This document shows positions 47,101 through 58,990 of a DNA stretch of 64,000 nt, in pieces. The position numbers were made by a program, and so were the translations under genes. The DNA is from Vitis vinifera. Lineage: Eukaryota; Streptophyta; Magnoliopsida; Vitales; Vitaceae. Positions within the stretch are counted from its first letter, which is position 1. Every line of letters starts with the position of its first letter. The notes under the pieces were generated by a model. It was not told where the DNA came from. It saw nothing but the letters and a program-made list of their open reading frames with translations, and searched no databases. The stretch spans positions 35,199,501 to 35,263,500 of the forward strand of contig NC_081822.1 in the NCBI RefSeq assembly GCF_030704535.1, read 5' to 3'.

Positions 47101-47674
47101 TTCTGAAGTTAAGTCACATACGCACATTTGCAGTGGAGTTTAGAAGAACAGATACCAAATTTTGAAATCTTTTCTCATATTAAATAGCAACCTTTTTTTT
47201 GTAACATTCTTGTGAATTAAAATTTACTAGTCCATCAAGGGACTGTAATTTTGTAAATTAATTCCTTTGATGATAGTAAACCATTGGCCAGATTGGTTTA
47301 GTTAACAAAATGAAAACCCGATTTCTTATATTTTCAATGAACCAGAAAGGTTGCAGTAGGAAAAAGCAATGGAACCAATCTGTATTTAGGATCAAAAACA
47401 ACAATTAATGGTCACCGAATTAGGAGCACCTACCATTTCAATATTCAGTATGATACTGTTTGATAACTTCTCCACATGATCTCATCAGTTGTATCTTGCT
47501 AGCATCACATAATATTAAAAACAACAATAAATTTGATTGAAACGAATTCTTGAATAAATAATCAATGGTGAAGTACATCTGGTTGTGTCTATAAAAACCT
47601 AGTTCATAAGCACTAAATTGCTAACACTCTCTCTAAGTGCTTTCAGCCTGCTGCTTAATTAAGCGCTTTTATAT
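47101..47674. other. 3' flank of mannanase copy 3
   Basis: Aligns with 39890-40440 downstream of copy 2 and includes the conserved ATGAAAACCCGATTTCTTAT block at about 47310. No gene. Confidence 0.6.
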
Positions 47675-49348
47675 TTATACACGATCAAGGGCTATCATTT
47701 TATTGGATTGTTGAGTAACGAGGCCGCTTGTGGAAGGAGTTTGAGACAAAACAATCTCATACCCATCATCATATGACTGCATCCCCTCCGCCATGAGTTG
47801 CCAAACCAAGCCTCCACCAATTCCTCCATTTCTTGCGAAGTTGTAGATGTTGGTATAAACAGCATTCAAAAATGAATCCCTTGCACTTAGACTATATCCC
47901 GGGTCTTTGCTCGATTTTCCAAATTCAGAAAAAACCATTGGCTTCTTTATTATGGTCCTTGAGTCTGTCCAGTGGCTCATTGTCCATCTTTGCATGAAAG
48001 CCATTTGCGAGCTATCATCTTTTCCTGACAACCTATGCAAAATTAAGTAAGCAACTGGTTAATTCGCTTTGACTAATAATGATATTTAATAGCCATAATT
48101 ATTTAGCAAGTATTGCTTACCAAATATCAGGATATGCATGGATGGTTGTGAAATCAATTTCCTTAATAAGATGATTGCTAATAAAATCGGTGCCAACTTG
48201 GTAACCAGGGTTTATTGCCTTCTTTTCTGGCATTGAATCACCATAGAATCCTTCCATGCCTACTGTCAACAGGTGTTTGTTGTCAATGGATTTAACATAG
48301 GTTGCCATTTCTTGAATCCATCCCTGTCATATTGAAAACATAATTAGTTAAAGGAAGCACTCAAATCAATTACAAACATAAGCACCAAAGGCTACTAATG
48401 TGATAGGTGTGCAGAAAGGCTCACATTCAGGGTTTTTCCAGAGTAATCAACTTGGCAACGTGGTTCATTTATCAGTTCCCATGCCATGATAGTTGGGTCA
48501 TCTTTGTAAGCAACTCTAGTGATTGTATTGATCCTTGTTAGCACTCTCTGCAAGAAAGTATCAAAAGCAAGTTATTAGCACACAAATATTGATTCATGAT
48601 CTACTAATTATATCTCAAGGAAAGCAAATGTGCAGTATAGCAACATTCCATGATGAAAGCTCATGGTTTGGACTCTCAAGGAAAATTTAACCCTAAAGTT
48701 AGGTATTCATAGTTGTACCTTGACATGGTTCTTATAATAGCCTTTGACGACTTCATTAGTGTAAAAATCGTCATCCTTGTTCACCGGGGCACCAGCACTT
48801 TTAGCCCAATTCACATACTGCGGCCTTCCTCCGAAATCTTTGTAGTTGTTGCTTAAACTCAATATCAAGCGGACTCCATACCTTTTTGCTTCCGAGATCA
48901 CAAAATCAAGTCCCTGAAAATATGTTAAATTTAGTCATGCAACCACTACTACTGCATTTGTGCCAAAAATGTTTTTCTGAATGCAAAAAGATGGGCATTT
49001 GGGAGTAGTACAGACCTGAAAGACGCGCTCATCATAAACTCCAGGAGATATCTGAAGAGCTTGATTGCCTCCATCATTGAACGCCCATGTCCTACAGACA
49101 CTGAGTCGTGAAGCTGTAGCCTGGCCAAACACCTCAGATATCTTATTCCTTTGGCTTGGGTCGGCTGCTACGTTCATCATCCAGTATGAGTTAAACCCAT
49201 TGAAGAAGAAAGGGGAACCATCCAGGACGAATTGAGTATTTTGAGTTTGAACAAATCCTGGCGATTGAAGAAGGACTCTAGCTTCACAGACAAGGGCTAA
49301 AAGAAGGAAAAGCACCGAAAGAAGGCTGCTTCTACGGTAGTATGCCAT
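47675..49348 (-). CDS. Endo-beta-1,4-mannanase copy 3 (GH5, intact)
   Basis: Exons 49348-49016, 48913-48719, 48547-48425, 48323-48121 and 48032-47675, all GT/AG and in frame, give 403 residues. The enzyme class and motifs are those of copy 2: signal peptide ([20 protein letters not shown]), [11 protein letters not shown] acid/base, HAYPD, VFSEFGK nucleophile and LVWQL. It is more diverged from copies 1, 2 and 4 than those are from each other: [41 protein letters not shown] and [12 protein letters not shown]. Intron 2 is longer (48548-48718). It is divergently paired with copy 4, with start codons 1,490 bp apart. A TATA-like element is at 49417-49428. Confidence 0.95.
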
Positions 49349-50838
49349 TATACGAAATGGGTTTGGTTTAGGAATTCTTGTTGGTTAAGATGTGAGGAAC
49401 TTGCATTGAGTTTTCTGGTTATTTATAGACAGAAAATGAAGAGAGAAGTTTGCTAATTTAAGGATGCTTTTTGCAGAGGAGAGGTTGAATCATATTACAT
49501 GTGAAATGGTGACGAAAATTGGGAGGTGTAATCAGTAGAGAGAGGTTGCGAAGAATGAAAAACATAAAGGAAAAAGGTATGGTAGTTGAAGGTGTTGGTT
49601 AGGTTTTAGTTGAACAGAACATGGAATTGTTGAGGCGTCAGTGATTACGGATTCAATAGCAATTTCCTTAAGTTAAGGCTCAAAATATGTTACTAAATAT
49701 AGGAAACATGCATCTGATGGTTGCAATACATGTGGGCTGGTGATGACACGACTATTTGCAGCCCCTCAAGATTAAAAAACGGCGGTTCAATAACTCCTAC
49801 TTTCCCCTAAAGGGTTGCACTTTATCCATCTCATATGATCACATGGTGTGAAATCAGCTTCACATGACTGACTCAACAAAAAATTTTAGGGTAGTGATAT
49901 GATACAATACAGGTAGGAGCAAATGGGGTCAATGCTAAATATGAAAACACGAGTCCATTGCAAAGTACAGAATGATAGAGAACCCTTGTTCAAGCCATAT
50001 GACTCTTTCCATGTGTTGATTGGTTATCGTGAAGGTCGGTTCGCCTCAGACCATGTGACAATGTGACATAGATGAAGGAACTACTTTTGAAGGAAAGATA
50101 AAGTTAGACTGGGCTCTTTTATTCTATTTTATTTTATTTTAAATTCTTGGTAGGCTGCAGATGGCTTTGTCATCAACAGCCCACATCGATTGCAGCCTTA
50201 TCAGCAGCCTATTTCCTATATTTAGCACCAAAATATGTTTGGTTTTGGAAATTTTGAAGGAGGAAAATGTGAGGGAAAATAGATAGAGAAAAAAATGGAA
50301 GAAAAAAAAAGTGAAAAAAAAAAGTATGTTTAAATCCAATAAATTATTTTTATATATTTTTTTAAACTCATTTTACTTATTTCTTTATACCATATAAAGA
50401 TTAAATAATTTAAAAATATATAAATTTTTGACATAAAAAACTACTTTTTTTTAACATTTTTTTTCTTTGTTTCGTATTTCTTAGGAGCCAAACATAGCCT
50501 TGAGGAATTTTGGTTAAATCTTTAATTGTTAGTGCCTTAACAATTCCATGTTCTCTTCAACTAACTTTTAACCAACTCTTTCAACTTCCATATCTTTCAT
50601 TCCCTATTTTTTTCATTCTTCACAATCTCTCTCCACTGATTACACCTCCCAATTTTCCTCATGATTTCACATGGAATATGACTAAGCCGCTGCTCTGCTA
50701 AAATCTTTCCTAAATTAGCAAACTTCTCTGTCTTCCTCTCTCGATTTTTTTGCTATAAATAAGCAGCAAGCACAACACAAGTGCTTCATATCCAGACCCA
50801 CAAGAATTCCGATCCTAAAACAAAGCCCAGTTACTACA
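49349..50838. promoter_or_regulatory. Divergent promoter region of mannanase copies 3 and 4
   Basis: A 1,490-bp spacer between two start codons on opposite strands. TATA elements lie at each end: TTATTTATAG at 49419-49428 (minus) and CTATAAATAAGCAG at 50753-50766 (plus). Both sides carry the TAAATTAGCAAACTTCTCT-type block in mirrored orientation, showing that the spacer is an inverted duplication. The centre (50230-50470) is AT-rich. Confidence 0.65.
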
Positions 50839-52462
50839 ATGGCCTACTTCGGTAGAATCATCTCCTTTTCGGTGCTTTTCCTACTTGTTGCCCTAGCTTG
50901 TGAAGCTAGAGTACTTCTTCAATCTTCGGGATTTGTTCAAACTCGAAATACTCAATTCACCCTCAATGGTTCCCCTTTCTTCTTCAATGGGTTTAACTCA
51001 TACTGGATGATGAACGTGGCTGCAGATCCAAGCCAAAGGAGTAAAGTGTCGGATGTTTTTAGCCAGGCTGCAGCTGTAAGGCTGAGTGTCTGTAGGACAT
51101 GGGCATTCAACGATGGAGGCACCCAAGCTCTTCAAATATCTCCTGGAGTTTATGATGAGCGTGTCTTTCAGGTTCCAGCATTTCCAGAAATCCCTTTTTT
51201 TTTTTTGGTGCATTTATGTATAGATTTAATTTACTAACTCCTTTGATACATATGACAACAAATATTCAGGGCCTTGACTTTGTGATCTCGGAAGCAAGAA
51301 AGAATGGAGTCCGCTTGATTTTGAGTTTGAGCAACAACTACAAAGACTTTGGAGGAAGGCCTCAGTACGTGAGTTGGGCTAGGAATGCTGGTGCTCCAGT
51401 AAATAGTGATGATGATTTTTACACTAATGAAGTCGTCAAAGGCTACTATAAGAACCACGTTAAGGTACAAATTATAAATACCTAATTTAGATTTGCTGAG
51501 GAGTCTGGCCGACATTGTTTTTTCTAATGACTCGATTCCTGATACTAATTAATATTGGATTAATTTCTTGCAGAGAGTGCTAACAAGGATCAATACGATC
51601 ACCAGAGTTGCTTACAAAGATGACCCCACAATCATGGCATGGGAACTGATAAACGAGCCACGCTGCCAAGTTGATTACTCTGGAAAAACCCTAAATGTGA
51701 GCCTTGACACACCCCCATAACATTAGTTGGTGGCTTTTGGTGCATATGTTTATAATTATCATGGAGTCCTTCCTTAAACTAATCACAATTTTCAATATGA
51801 CAGGGATGGATTCAAGAAATGGCAAGCTTTGTAAAATCCATTGACAGCAATCACTTGTTGACAGTAGGCATGGAAGGATTCTATGGAGATTCAATGCCAG
51901 AAAAGAAGGCAATAAACCCGGGTTACCAAGTTGGCACAGATTTTATCAGCAATCATCTTATTAGGGAGATTGATTTCTCAACCATACATGCATATCCTGA
52001 TATTTGGTAAGTAATACATTCTAATTACTTCTCGCTACCAATTATAATTGTAAGTTTATTAAGAACATGTTGAAGCTAACATCTTTTATGCCTAATTTCC
52101 AATAGGCTGTCTGGGAAGGACGATAGCTCACAGATGGCTTTCATGCTAAGATGGACGACGAGCCATTTGACGGACTCAGAGACAATAATAAAGAAGCCAA
52201 TGGTTTTTTCTGAATTTGGAAAATCGAGCAAGACCCGGGATATAGTCCAAGTGCAAGGGATTCATTCTTGAATGCTGTTTACACCAACATCTACAACTTT
52301 GCAAGAAGTGGAGGAATTGGTGGAGGCTTGGTTTGGCAACTCATGGCTGAGGGGATGCAGTCGTATGATGATGGATATGAGATTGTTCTGTCTCAAAATC
52401 CTTCAACAAGCGGCCTCATTACTCAACAATCCAATAAAATGATAGCCCTTGATCATATTTAA
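50839..52462 (+). pseudogene. Endo-beta-1,4-mannanase copy 4, frameshifted in exon 5
   Basis: Exons 50839-51171, 51270-51464, 51574-51696, 51804-52006 and 52106-52462, the only long plus-strand copy. Exons 1-4 are open and carry the signal peptide, [11 protein letters not shown] and HAYPD. In exon 5, after the nucleophile motif FSEFGKSS, one A is missing (AGCAAGACCC at about 52229 where copy 1 has AGCAAAGACCC). The shifted frame ends at TGA 52269-52271, giving about 339 residues without the C-terminal LVWQL part. The original frame is open again from 52268 to the normal stop at 52460. The lesion lies in a short A run, so an assembly error is possible; otherwise this copy would be expected to be active. 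Confidence 0.88.
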
Positions 52463-53429
52463 TTTGAGCAGTCCATGACTAGTGATTATTGAAGCAATTG
52501 GGGACAATGAAGCAGCTGGTTGAAAGCACTGAGATTGATAGAACCTTAGCATTAGAATTAGGCTTTAGAAGGTAGTGTTTTCAATGTTGGTGTATTGATG
52601 AATTTTTTTCTCAATTCTATGACAAAGGAATTCTTTATCAATTTTATTACCTTTTGCTTAGCTGATGTTTCTCGATGTGATAATATCTATAATATTTATT
52701 CGTGGCTTTGTAATGGAAAAGCAGCCCTCACAACATGCATGTACTAATTGAAATTATCAGTCTCTAAAGCTTGGTAATTTATTTGAAAAAGCCATTCCAA
52801 GTACTGGCTAAGTGGGATTCAAGTAGAATTTTGCATCAGATAAATTGATGCAAAATCCTAATAATGGATCATAAAGTTGGGATAGATTGGGTTTCAATTT
52901 TGAATAGAAACTTGACATATCCTGCCATGCCCCCTGAATATTCAAATTTTGTATGGAACTGAGGCTTACTAAGTAAATGAATGACATGCAAAATAGAAAA
53001 AACGGATGTAATTAATTAAACCATTAAGAATATGGGTAAAAAGAGAATACTAAAAGGAATCTCAGATAAGTTTTCAGATGAATATTAATCAAACCAATTA
53101 TACAAAAGCAAGTCAAACAAATGGAGGGCCAAAGAAACTATTCTTCAACCATTCCATATAAACCAACCGAGATGATGACCTAATTTATACTCATGAAAAG
53201 TCCATCTTGGCCTTCCCTGAAACGCTTCCTGCCCAATTTGCAGATACACCTGAAAGTGGAAGGTAAAAAAATAATGTATGTGTCCATGGTTAAAAGAGAA
53301 AGATTGATGCATGTGATGTCATAAATATGACCTAAAAATTCTGGTTACGTAATGGCATACGAAGCCATATGAAGCCAACTCATTTTCATACGTAATTTCC
53401 ATTTTAGCAAACTGGATAGAGATGATCTA
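52463..53429. other. Downstream of mannanase copy 4
   Basis: 3' flank followed by ordinary noncoding DNA; no further gene or repeat recognised before the MITE target site. Confidence 0.5.
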
Positions 53430-53438
53430 TAAATGAAA

Positions 53439-54081
53439 GGGAGAATTATGTTTTGGGGGTAGATGGGCCCCCAAATTAACAAAAGGTCCATGTAACTCTT
53501 CAAATTGAGCCCAAGACCCAATGAAAATATGGAAATTGAGTTGAAGGATATCATCCTTCAGTATTTCCAAAAATGCCCTTTGTTGATTTTGAGAAAAAAA
53601 AAATTAATATTTTTGAAAAATACTTTTCTTTAATTTAATATTTTAAAAAAATACTTTTATGTAATTTAATATTTTTTAAAATACTTTTATTTAATTTAAT
53701 ATTTTTTAAAAATAAATTTATTTAATTTAATATTTTTTGAAAATAAATTTATTTAATTTAATATTTAAAAAAAAATTAATTTAATATTTTTTTAAATACT
53801 TTAATTTAATTTAATATTTTTGAAAAAAAAATTAATTTAATATTTTTGAAAAAAAAATATTTAATTTAATATTTTTGAAAACTACTTTTATTTAATTTAG
53901 TATTTTTGAAAAAAAATTAGTGAAAAAAAATTATTTAACTTAATTTTATAAAATATTTTATATGTGTTCTTAAAGGGTATATTTGTCCGTTATTATTTCA
54001 TATCATTCATCTCAATTTAAAGAGTTATATGGACCTTTTGTTAATTTGGAGGCCCATCTACCCCCAAAAGATAATTCTCCC
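53439..54081. mobile_element. Mutator-type MITE with 9-bp target duplication
   Basis: A 643-bp noncoding element flanked by perfect 9-bp repeats, TAAATGAAA (53430-53438 and 54082-54090). Terminal inverted repeats of about 71 bp (53439-53509 and 54011-54081) begin GGGAGAATTAT and differ at about five positions. The 9-bp duplication and long inverted repeats fit MULE-derived MITEs. There is no transposase ORF. Confidence 0.9.
53580..53960. repeat. AT-rich minisatellite inside the MITE
   Basis: About a dozen degenerate units built on TTTAATTTAATATTTTT followed by an A-run (period roughly 25-35 bp) fill the MITE interior between its inverted repeats. Confidence 0.85.
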
Positions 54082-54090
54082 TAAATGAAA

Positions 54091-54693
54091 TCACATTAAT
54101 TAAAGGGCATAACTTATATATGACATGTTTCTGCTCTTGCACACCTTGGAATTAGTCTTGGGAGAACTCGTTGTCAAGACCTAAATGTTAGATTAATTAC
54201 ATGAACCGACATGAAAATGGCAGAAATCATAGTCTGTAGTCTATTGGATATATTTTGTGCGTCTGACTGCATCTATTTTACCATGTAGTGAAGGCCGTCA
54301 AAAGTACTATTCTTGAAATTTGTATTGAAGTATACAACATTCTAGTTTCTTTATGGCTAAACGGTCATTATTGTTATTGCACTTAACGTCAAATAATTGA
54401 GAAAGTATGAAAAAAATCACTAGGAGATTAATCAATCCCAACCTCTGTTGATGCTAAGTACTATACCCTCATATATTGATTATCAGAAAAGATTCGATCA
54501 GAATAATAAAACCAAAATACTCTCATTCCATAACATTGAGAATTATGGGAGGTGAAATACATAGGGTTTCTTATTAACTAATAAAAGCCCTAGCTTCTAA
54601 GCATCAATTAAACTTCTATTACTAAGACTCTGCATCTTTAGCCTCTTGAAGATAGCCGTACATGGGGTTCAAACCATACTAGCCATGGCCTGC
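54091..54693. other. Intergenic DNA and 3' flank of mannanase copy 5
   Basis: Noncoding; it contains the presumed 3' UTR of copy 5. Nothing else recognised. Confidence 0.5.
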
Positions 54694-56301
54694 TCACATA
54701 TGATCAAGGGCTGCCATTCTTCTAGATTGTTGAGTAATGACACTGCTTGTTGATGGATTTTTGGATAGAACAATCTCATATCCATCATAATATGATTCCA
54801 TCCCTTCAGCCATGATCTGCCAAACCAAGCCGCCACCCATTCCTCCACTTCTCGCAGAGCTGTATATGTTTGTATAAACAGCATTCAAGAACGAATCCCT
54901 TGCATTTATACTATATCCTGGATCCTTGCTTGATTTTCCAAATTCAGCAAAAATCATTGGCTTCTTTATTATTGTCCTAGAGTCTGTCAAGTGGCTAGTC
55001 GTCCATGTTTGCAAGAAAGCCATTTGTGCATTATCATCCTTTCCATTCAGCCTATTGGAAATTAAATATCCAATCCATTAGCTTCAACTTGTCCTCAGTA
55101 ATTAGTAACACTAAAGAAAAAAGGATTAATTAAAATGTAGTACTCACCAAATATCAGGATATGCATGTATGGTTGTGAAATCAATCTCCCTAATAAGATG
55201 ATTGCTAATAAAATCTGTGCCAACTTGGTAGCCGGGGTTGACTGGCTTCCTTTCTGGCAGTGAATCTCCATAAAATCCTTCCATACCTACTGTCAACAAG
55301 TGTTTGTTGTCAATAGATTTAACATAGCTTGCCATTTCTTGAACCCATCCCTGTCATTGAAAATTTTAGTTAGTTCACTGAAGGGATCAGCTTTCCTTGA
55401 ATCAATCACAACTACATGCACTAAAGTCTATCTATGCTTTGGGCATCAAGGCTCACATTTAGGGTTTTTCCAGAGTAATCGATTTGACAACGCGGTTCAT
55501 TCATAAGTTCCCATGCCATGATTGTTGGGTCATCTTTGTAAGCAACTCCAGTGATTGTATTGACCCTTGTTATCACTCTCTGAACAAAAGTGAAACAAAA
55601 AGTTGGTAAAAAAACCAAAAAGTATGTAATGTTCAAGACTTTTATGTCTATAATTTGTACATATATATACCTTGACATGGTTCTTATAGTAACCTTTTAT
55701 GACTGCATTAATGTAAAAGTCATCATCATTGTTAACTGAGACACCAGCACTTTTAGCCCAATTCACATACTGAGGCCTTCCTCCAAAGTCTTGGTAGTTG
55801 TTGCTCAAAGTCAAGACTAAGCGGATTCCATTCTTTCTTGCCTCCGAAATCACGAAATCAAGTCCCTAAAAAACAAAAGTATAACAAAAGTAGCATGCAT
55901 AAGTATTCCAAGTTCATGTATATTAGTAACATTATTTACTCAGGCCAACTACTATTCAAGACTTGGAAAACCTGAAAGACGCGTTCATCATAAACTCCGG
56001 GAGAGATTTGCAGAGCTTGGTAACCTCCATCGCTGAATGCCCATGTCCTACAGACACTGAGACCTGCAGCTGAAGCCTGTCGAAACACATCAGAGACCTT
56101 ATTCCTTTGGCTTGGCTCTGCTGAGATGTGCATCAACCAGTATGAGTTAAATCCATTGAAGAAGAATGGGGAACCATTCAGGATGAATTGGGTGTTTCGG
56201 GTTTGAACAAAGCCTGAATTTTGAAGAACCCTAGCTTCACAAGCTAGAGCTGCAAGAAGAAAAAGCCCCCAAAAGAAGCCAATTCTACTAAAGCATACCA
56301 T
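54694..56301 (-). CDS. Endo-beta-1,4-mannanase copy 5 (GH5, intact, most diverged)
   Basis: Exons 56301-55972, 55865-55671, 55579-55457, 55350-55148 and 55051-54694, all GT/AG and in frame, give 402 residues; one codon is missing in the RVLQNSG region relative to RVLLQSSG. Start chosen at 56301 ([12 protein letters not shown]) because it aligns with the other copies and leads straight into the signal peptide; an upstream in-frame ATG at 56451 lies before the TATA element. Motifs: [15 protein letters not shown] (acid/base about 203), HAYPD, FAEFGK (nucleophile about 320) and LVWQIM. Distinct residues include [33 protein letters not shown] and [12 protein letters not shown]. Unlike copies 1-4 it is not in a head-to-head pair. 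The fragment at 39200-39428 looks like its nearest relative. Confidence 0.95.
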
Positions 56302-56367
56302 TGTGCTTACAAGATTGGTTGATGAATTCCCAAAGGGGGGATGTGGAGAACTGTGTTGAGTTTGGCA

Positions 56368-56379
56368 GGTATTTATAGG
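56368..56379 (-). promoter_or_regulatory. TATA element of mannanase copy 5
   Basis: CCTATAAATACC on the minus strand, 67-78 nt before the ATG, at the same spacing as the other copies. Confidence 0.7.
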
Positions 56380-58089
56380 GAAACTAGAGAAACAAAGAGA
56401 AAAGGATTTGTTCATATAGGGAAGCTTGTAGGAGAGGAGAGCCTTAATCACATGACATGTGAAACGGAGAGAAAAGTTAGCGCCTAACCCATAATGAATG
56501 AAGAGAGATTAATGTCAAGGAGGAAGAAGAAGATGAAGTTAGTTGAAGGTGTTGGTTAAGTGTTAGTTAAAGTGAACATGGAATTTTCGAGGCAATTAAA
56601 GATTCAACAGACATACCTTAAGATAAGGCATAAAATATGTTACTAAAAATAGTAACCAGCTTACGGCAGCATACATGTGGGCTGTTGTGGACATCCTCCG
56701 AGAATTGAAACAAAGGCCTTGGGAATTGGAATACCTGCAACTTTCCCATATAAAGTATTCTTACTTTATCCGTCTCATATCCTCATATCCTCACATCTTA
56801 TGAAAGCAACCTAGTACCTCGATGATGAACGACCCAACACATGAAAAGACTCGTATGCCTCGCATGAACTTCATTATACAACTTTTCATTTCATACAATG
56901 TAACTCATATTCAGTATAATCTCATTGTTGATTTTTTTTCTTCTTTACTTCGGCTTAATGATATATCAAATTTTATTCAAGATATACCATATGAAATGAA
57001 GAATGTATTTAACCCCTTTGACATAAATGAAAGTAAATAATCTTCAAACATATATGATTGGGCAAGGAAATATAGGTCGATGATTACGATCATTAGTTAA
57101 TGGTAAATACCTCTTATAACATTCATATAGTGTATCTTAATGATGGTGATCTCAATATAAAAAATTTAAAATTAAAATAAAATAATATATTTATAAAAAT
57201 ACTATAATAAAAATATTTTTATTTTATTTACTTGTGATAAGCAAATCTTTGAGTAATATCAATCTTATATCCTAAACCTAAAAATAATAAAACTTAACTT
57301 TTAAATCTAAATTCTCAACTATTAAATGTATATTTTAAATTATGAAATGTATTATTTGTAGAATATTGTTTTCTTTATTGTATATCAATGTTATATTTAA
57401 TTTACTCCAATTAATTATCTATTACATATTATCAACTTCGTGTTTAATGTATTTAAGAAAATGATTAAAACAAATAAATATGAAAAGATAAGATGTAAAA
57501 GAAAATTGAAATTAAATAGATTTTACAATTTAGAGAAAGTGTAGCCACTTCAATATATATATATTTATTTATTTTTTTTAAATATCAAAGTAAGATGTGG
57601 AGACATGAAAAAAATAAAAACAGAAAATGATGTTAAAGCATGATGTAGAGAAGGCGATTGGGAAGGGAGGAGTGATACTCATTTTTCCAATTTATTTTGT
57701 ATTAAAAAGAGGTCACCTGGAACCAAAATTAATGTACTTTAATCAATGGGATTATCGAAAAACGTTTTTTTTTTTAAAAAAATCAGGGCATGTCGACATC
57801 ATTCTCCCTAAAAAGTATAATGTGAAAGTTGGGATTATTGAAAAATACATTTTTTTTTTTTTCAAATAAGAGTATATTAACATCTTTCTCCTTAAAAAGT
57901 ATTCTCACTTTATTCATGTCCCATCCTCACATGGTGTGAAAGCAACCATTTACCTTCACTATGATGAATGAGCCATTAATGCACGAAAAGACACATGCCT
58001 TTGTGACTTTTTTAAAAACAATCTACAAAATATGGTGGGCCATTATATATGATCTATTTATGGGATAAATTGTTGTAAGAAAAACATCC
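56380..58089. other. Upstream region of copy 5 with a repeated distal block
   Basis: 56450-56860 is the mannanase upstream region. A block of about 110 bp (TCACTTTAT, CCTCACATGGTGTGAAAGCA, GATGAATGA) at about 57885-57990 repeats 56755-56860 and resembles the distal blocks at about 23040 and 42550. The rest is AT-rich and noncoding. Confidence 0.6.
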
Positions 58090-58990
58090 ACTCAAGAGGT
58101 AAGTCATCATGAAGCGTGACCTCCTTTCTATAACCCCATTTGGGTCGGGGGTTTTTAAGATAATATATTTGTTTAGCTACACTACATAAATCCAAGTGAT
58201 TCAAAAATAGATTGAAATTCACCACCTCCATCATACCAGAAAATCTTGATTTTTACATCCAATTGATTTTTTATTTGCCATTAGAATTTTAGGAAACAAG
58301 AAAAAAAAAAGTTAGATTTCTTTTTAATGGAAAAATCCATGAAATCAAGTGCAATCATCTACAAATAAAGCATAATATCTATATTTTTTACTTGAAGCAA
58401 TAGGAGGAAGGTCCCATTGGTCACTGTCAACGAAAATCTGAAACTTTATTTAAAAGAATTAATAAAAGGTAGTTTGCAACTTTTACCCATTTGACAAGAG
58501 GAACAAATACTAGGTATTTTGATCCATTTGGAAATATCAATTTTATCTTTTAAAGCTTCAAATAATCTTTAGAATGAGATGTCCAAGTCTTTGATGCCGA
58601 ATGGTTGAGGTTATAGTGTTGCTTCTAATAACAATTAAGGTTTCTTCTTATTTATCCTCGAGTGCATAAAGTTAGTCACATCATACTCCCTCACGAATAT
58701 CTTTTTGCTTTTATCCTTTATCACAAAACTATTAGGATCAAACTCAAAAATATATACAAGAACTATCAATAGTGAGTTGCCTATAGAGATATGAGTTTTT
58801 CTTTAATTTAGGTACAATAAAAACATTATTTAGTTTTAGGACGCTATATATCATGTTGATTATGTAAGTTGGTATTACCAATGTGAGAAATTTACAAACC
58901 TTCTCTACTATTAGCATAAATCATATCACAACCCTTCTAATTATTTAAATTTTTTAGTAAGTTGGAAGAACAATAAACGAATAACATGAT
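58090..58990 (-). mobile_element. Old copia remnant (protease to integrase)
   Basis: The minus strand shows worn but ordered copia motifs: a protease-side piece with SHIGNTNLHNQ (about 58890); GAG-pre-integrase (LGHLILKII, MGK-like .SC.LPF; about 58490-58630); integrase (KKYRYYALFVDDC, about 58385); WYDGGGEFQSIFESLGF near 58230. Stops and small indels throughout. Only a short internal piece survives. Confidence 0.7.
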
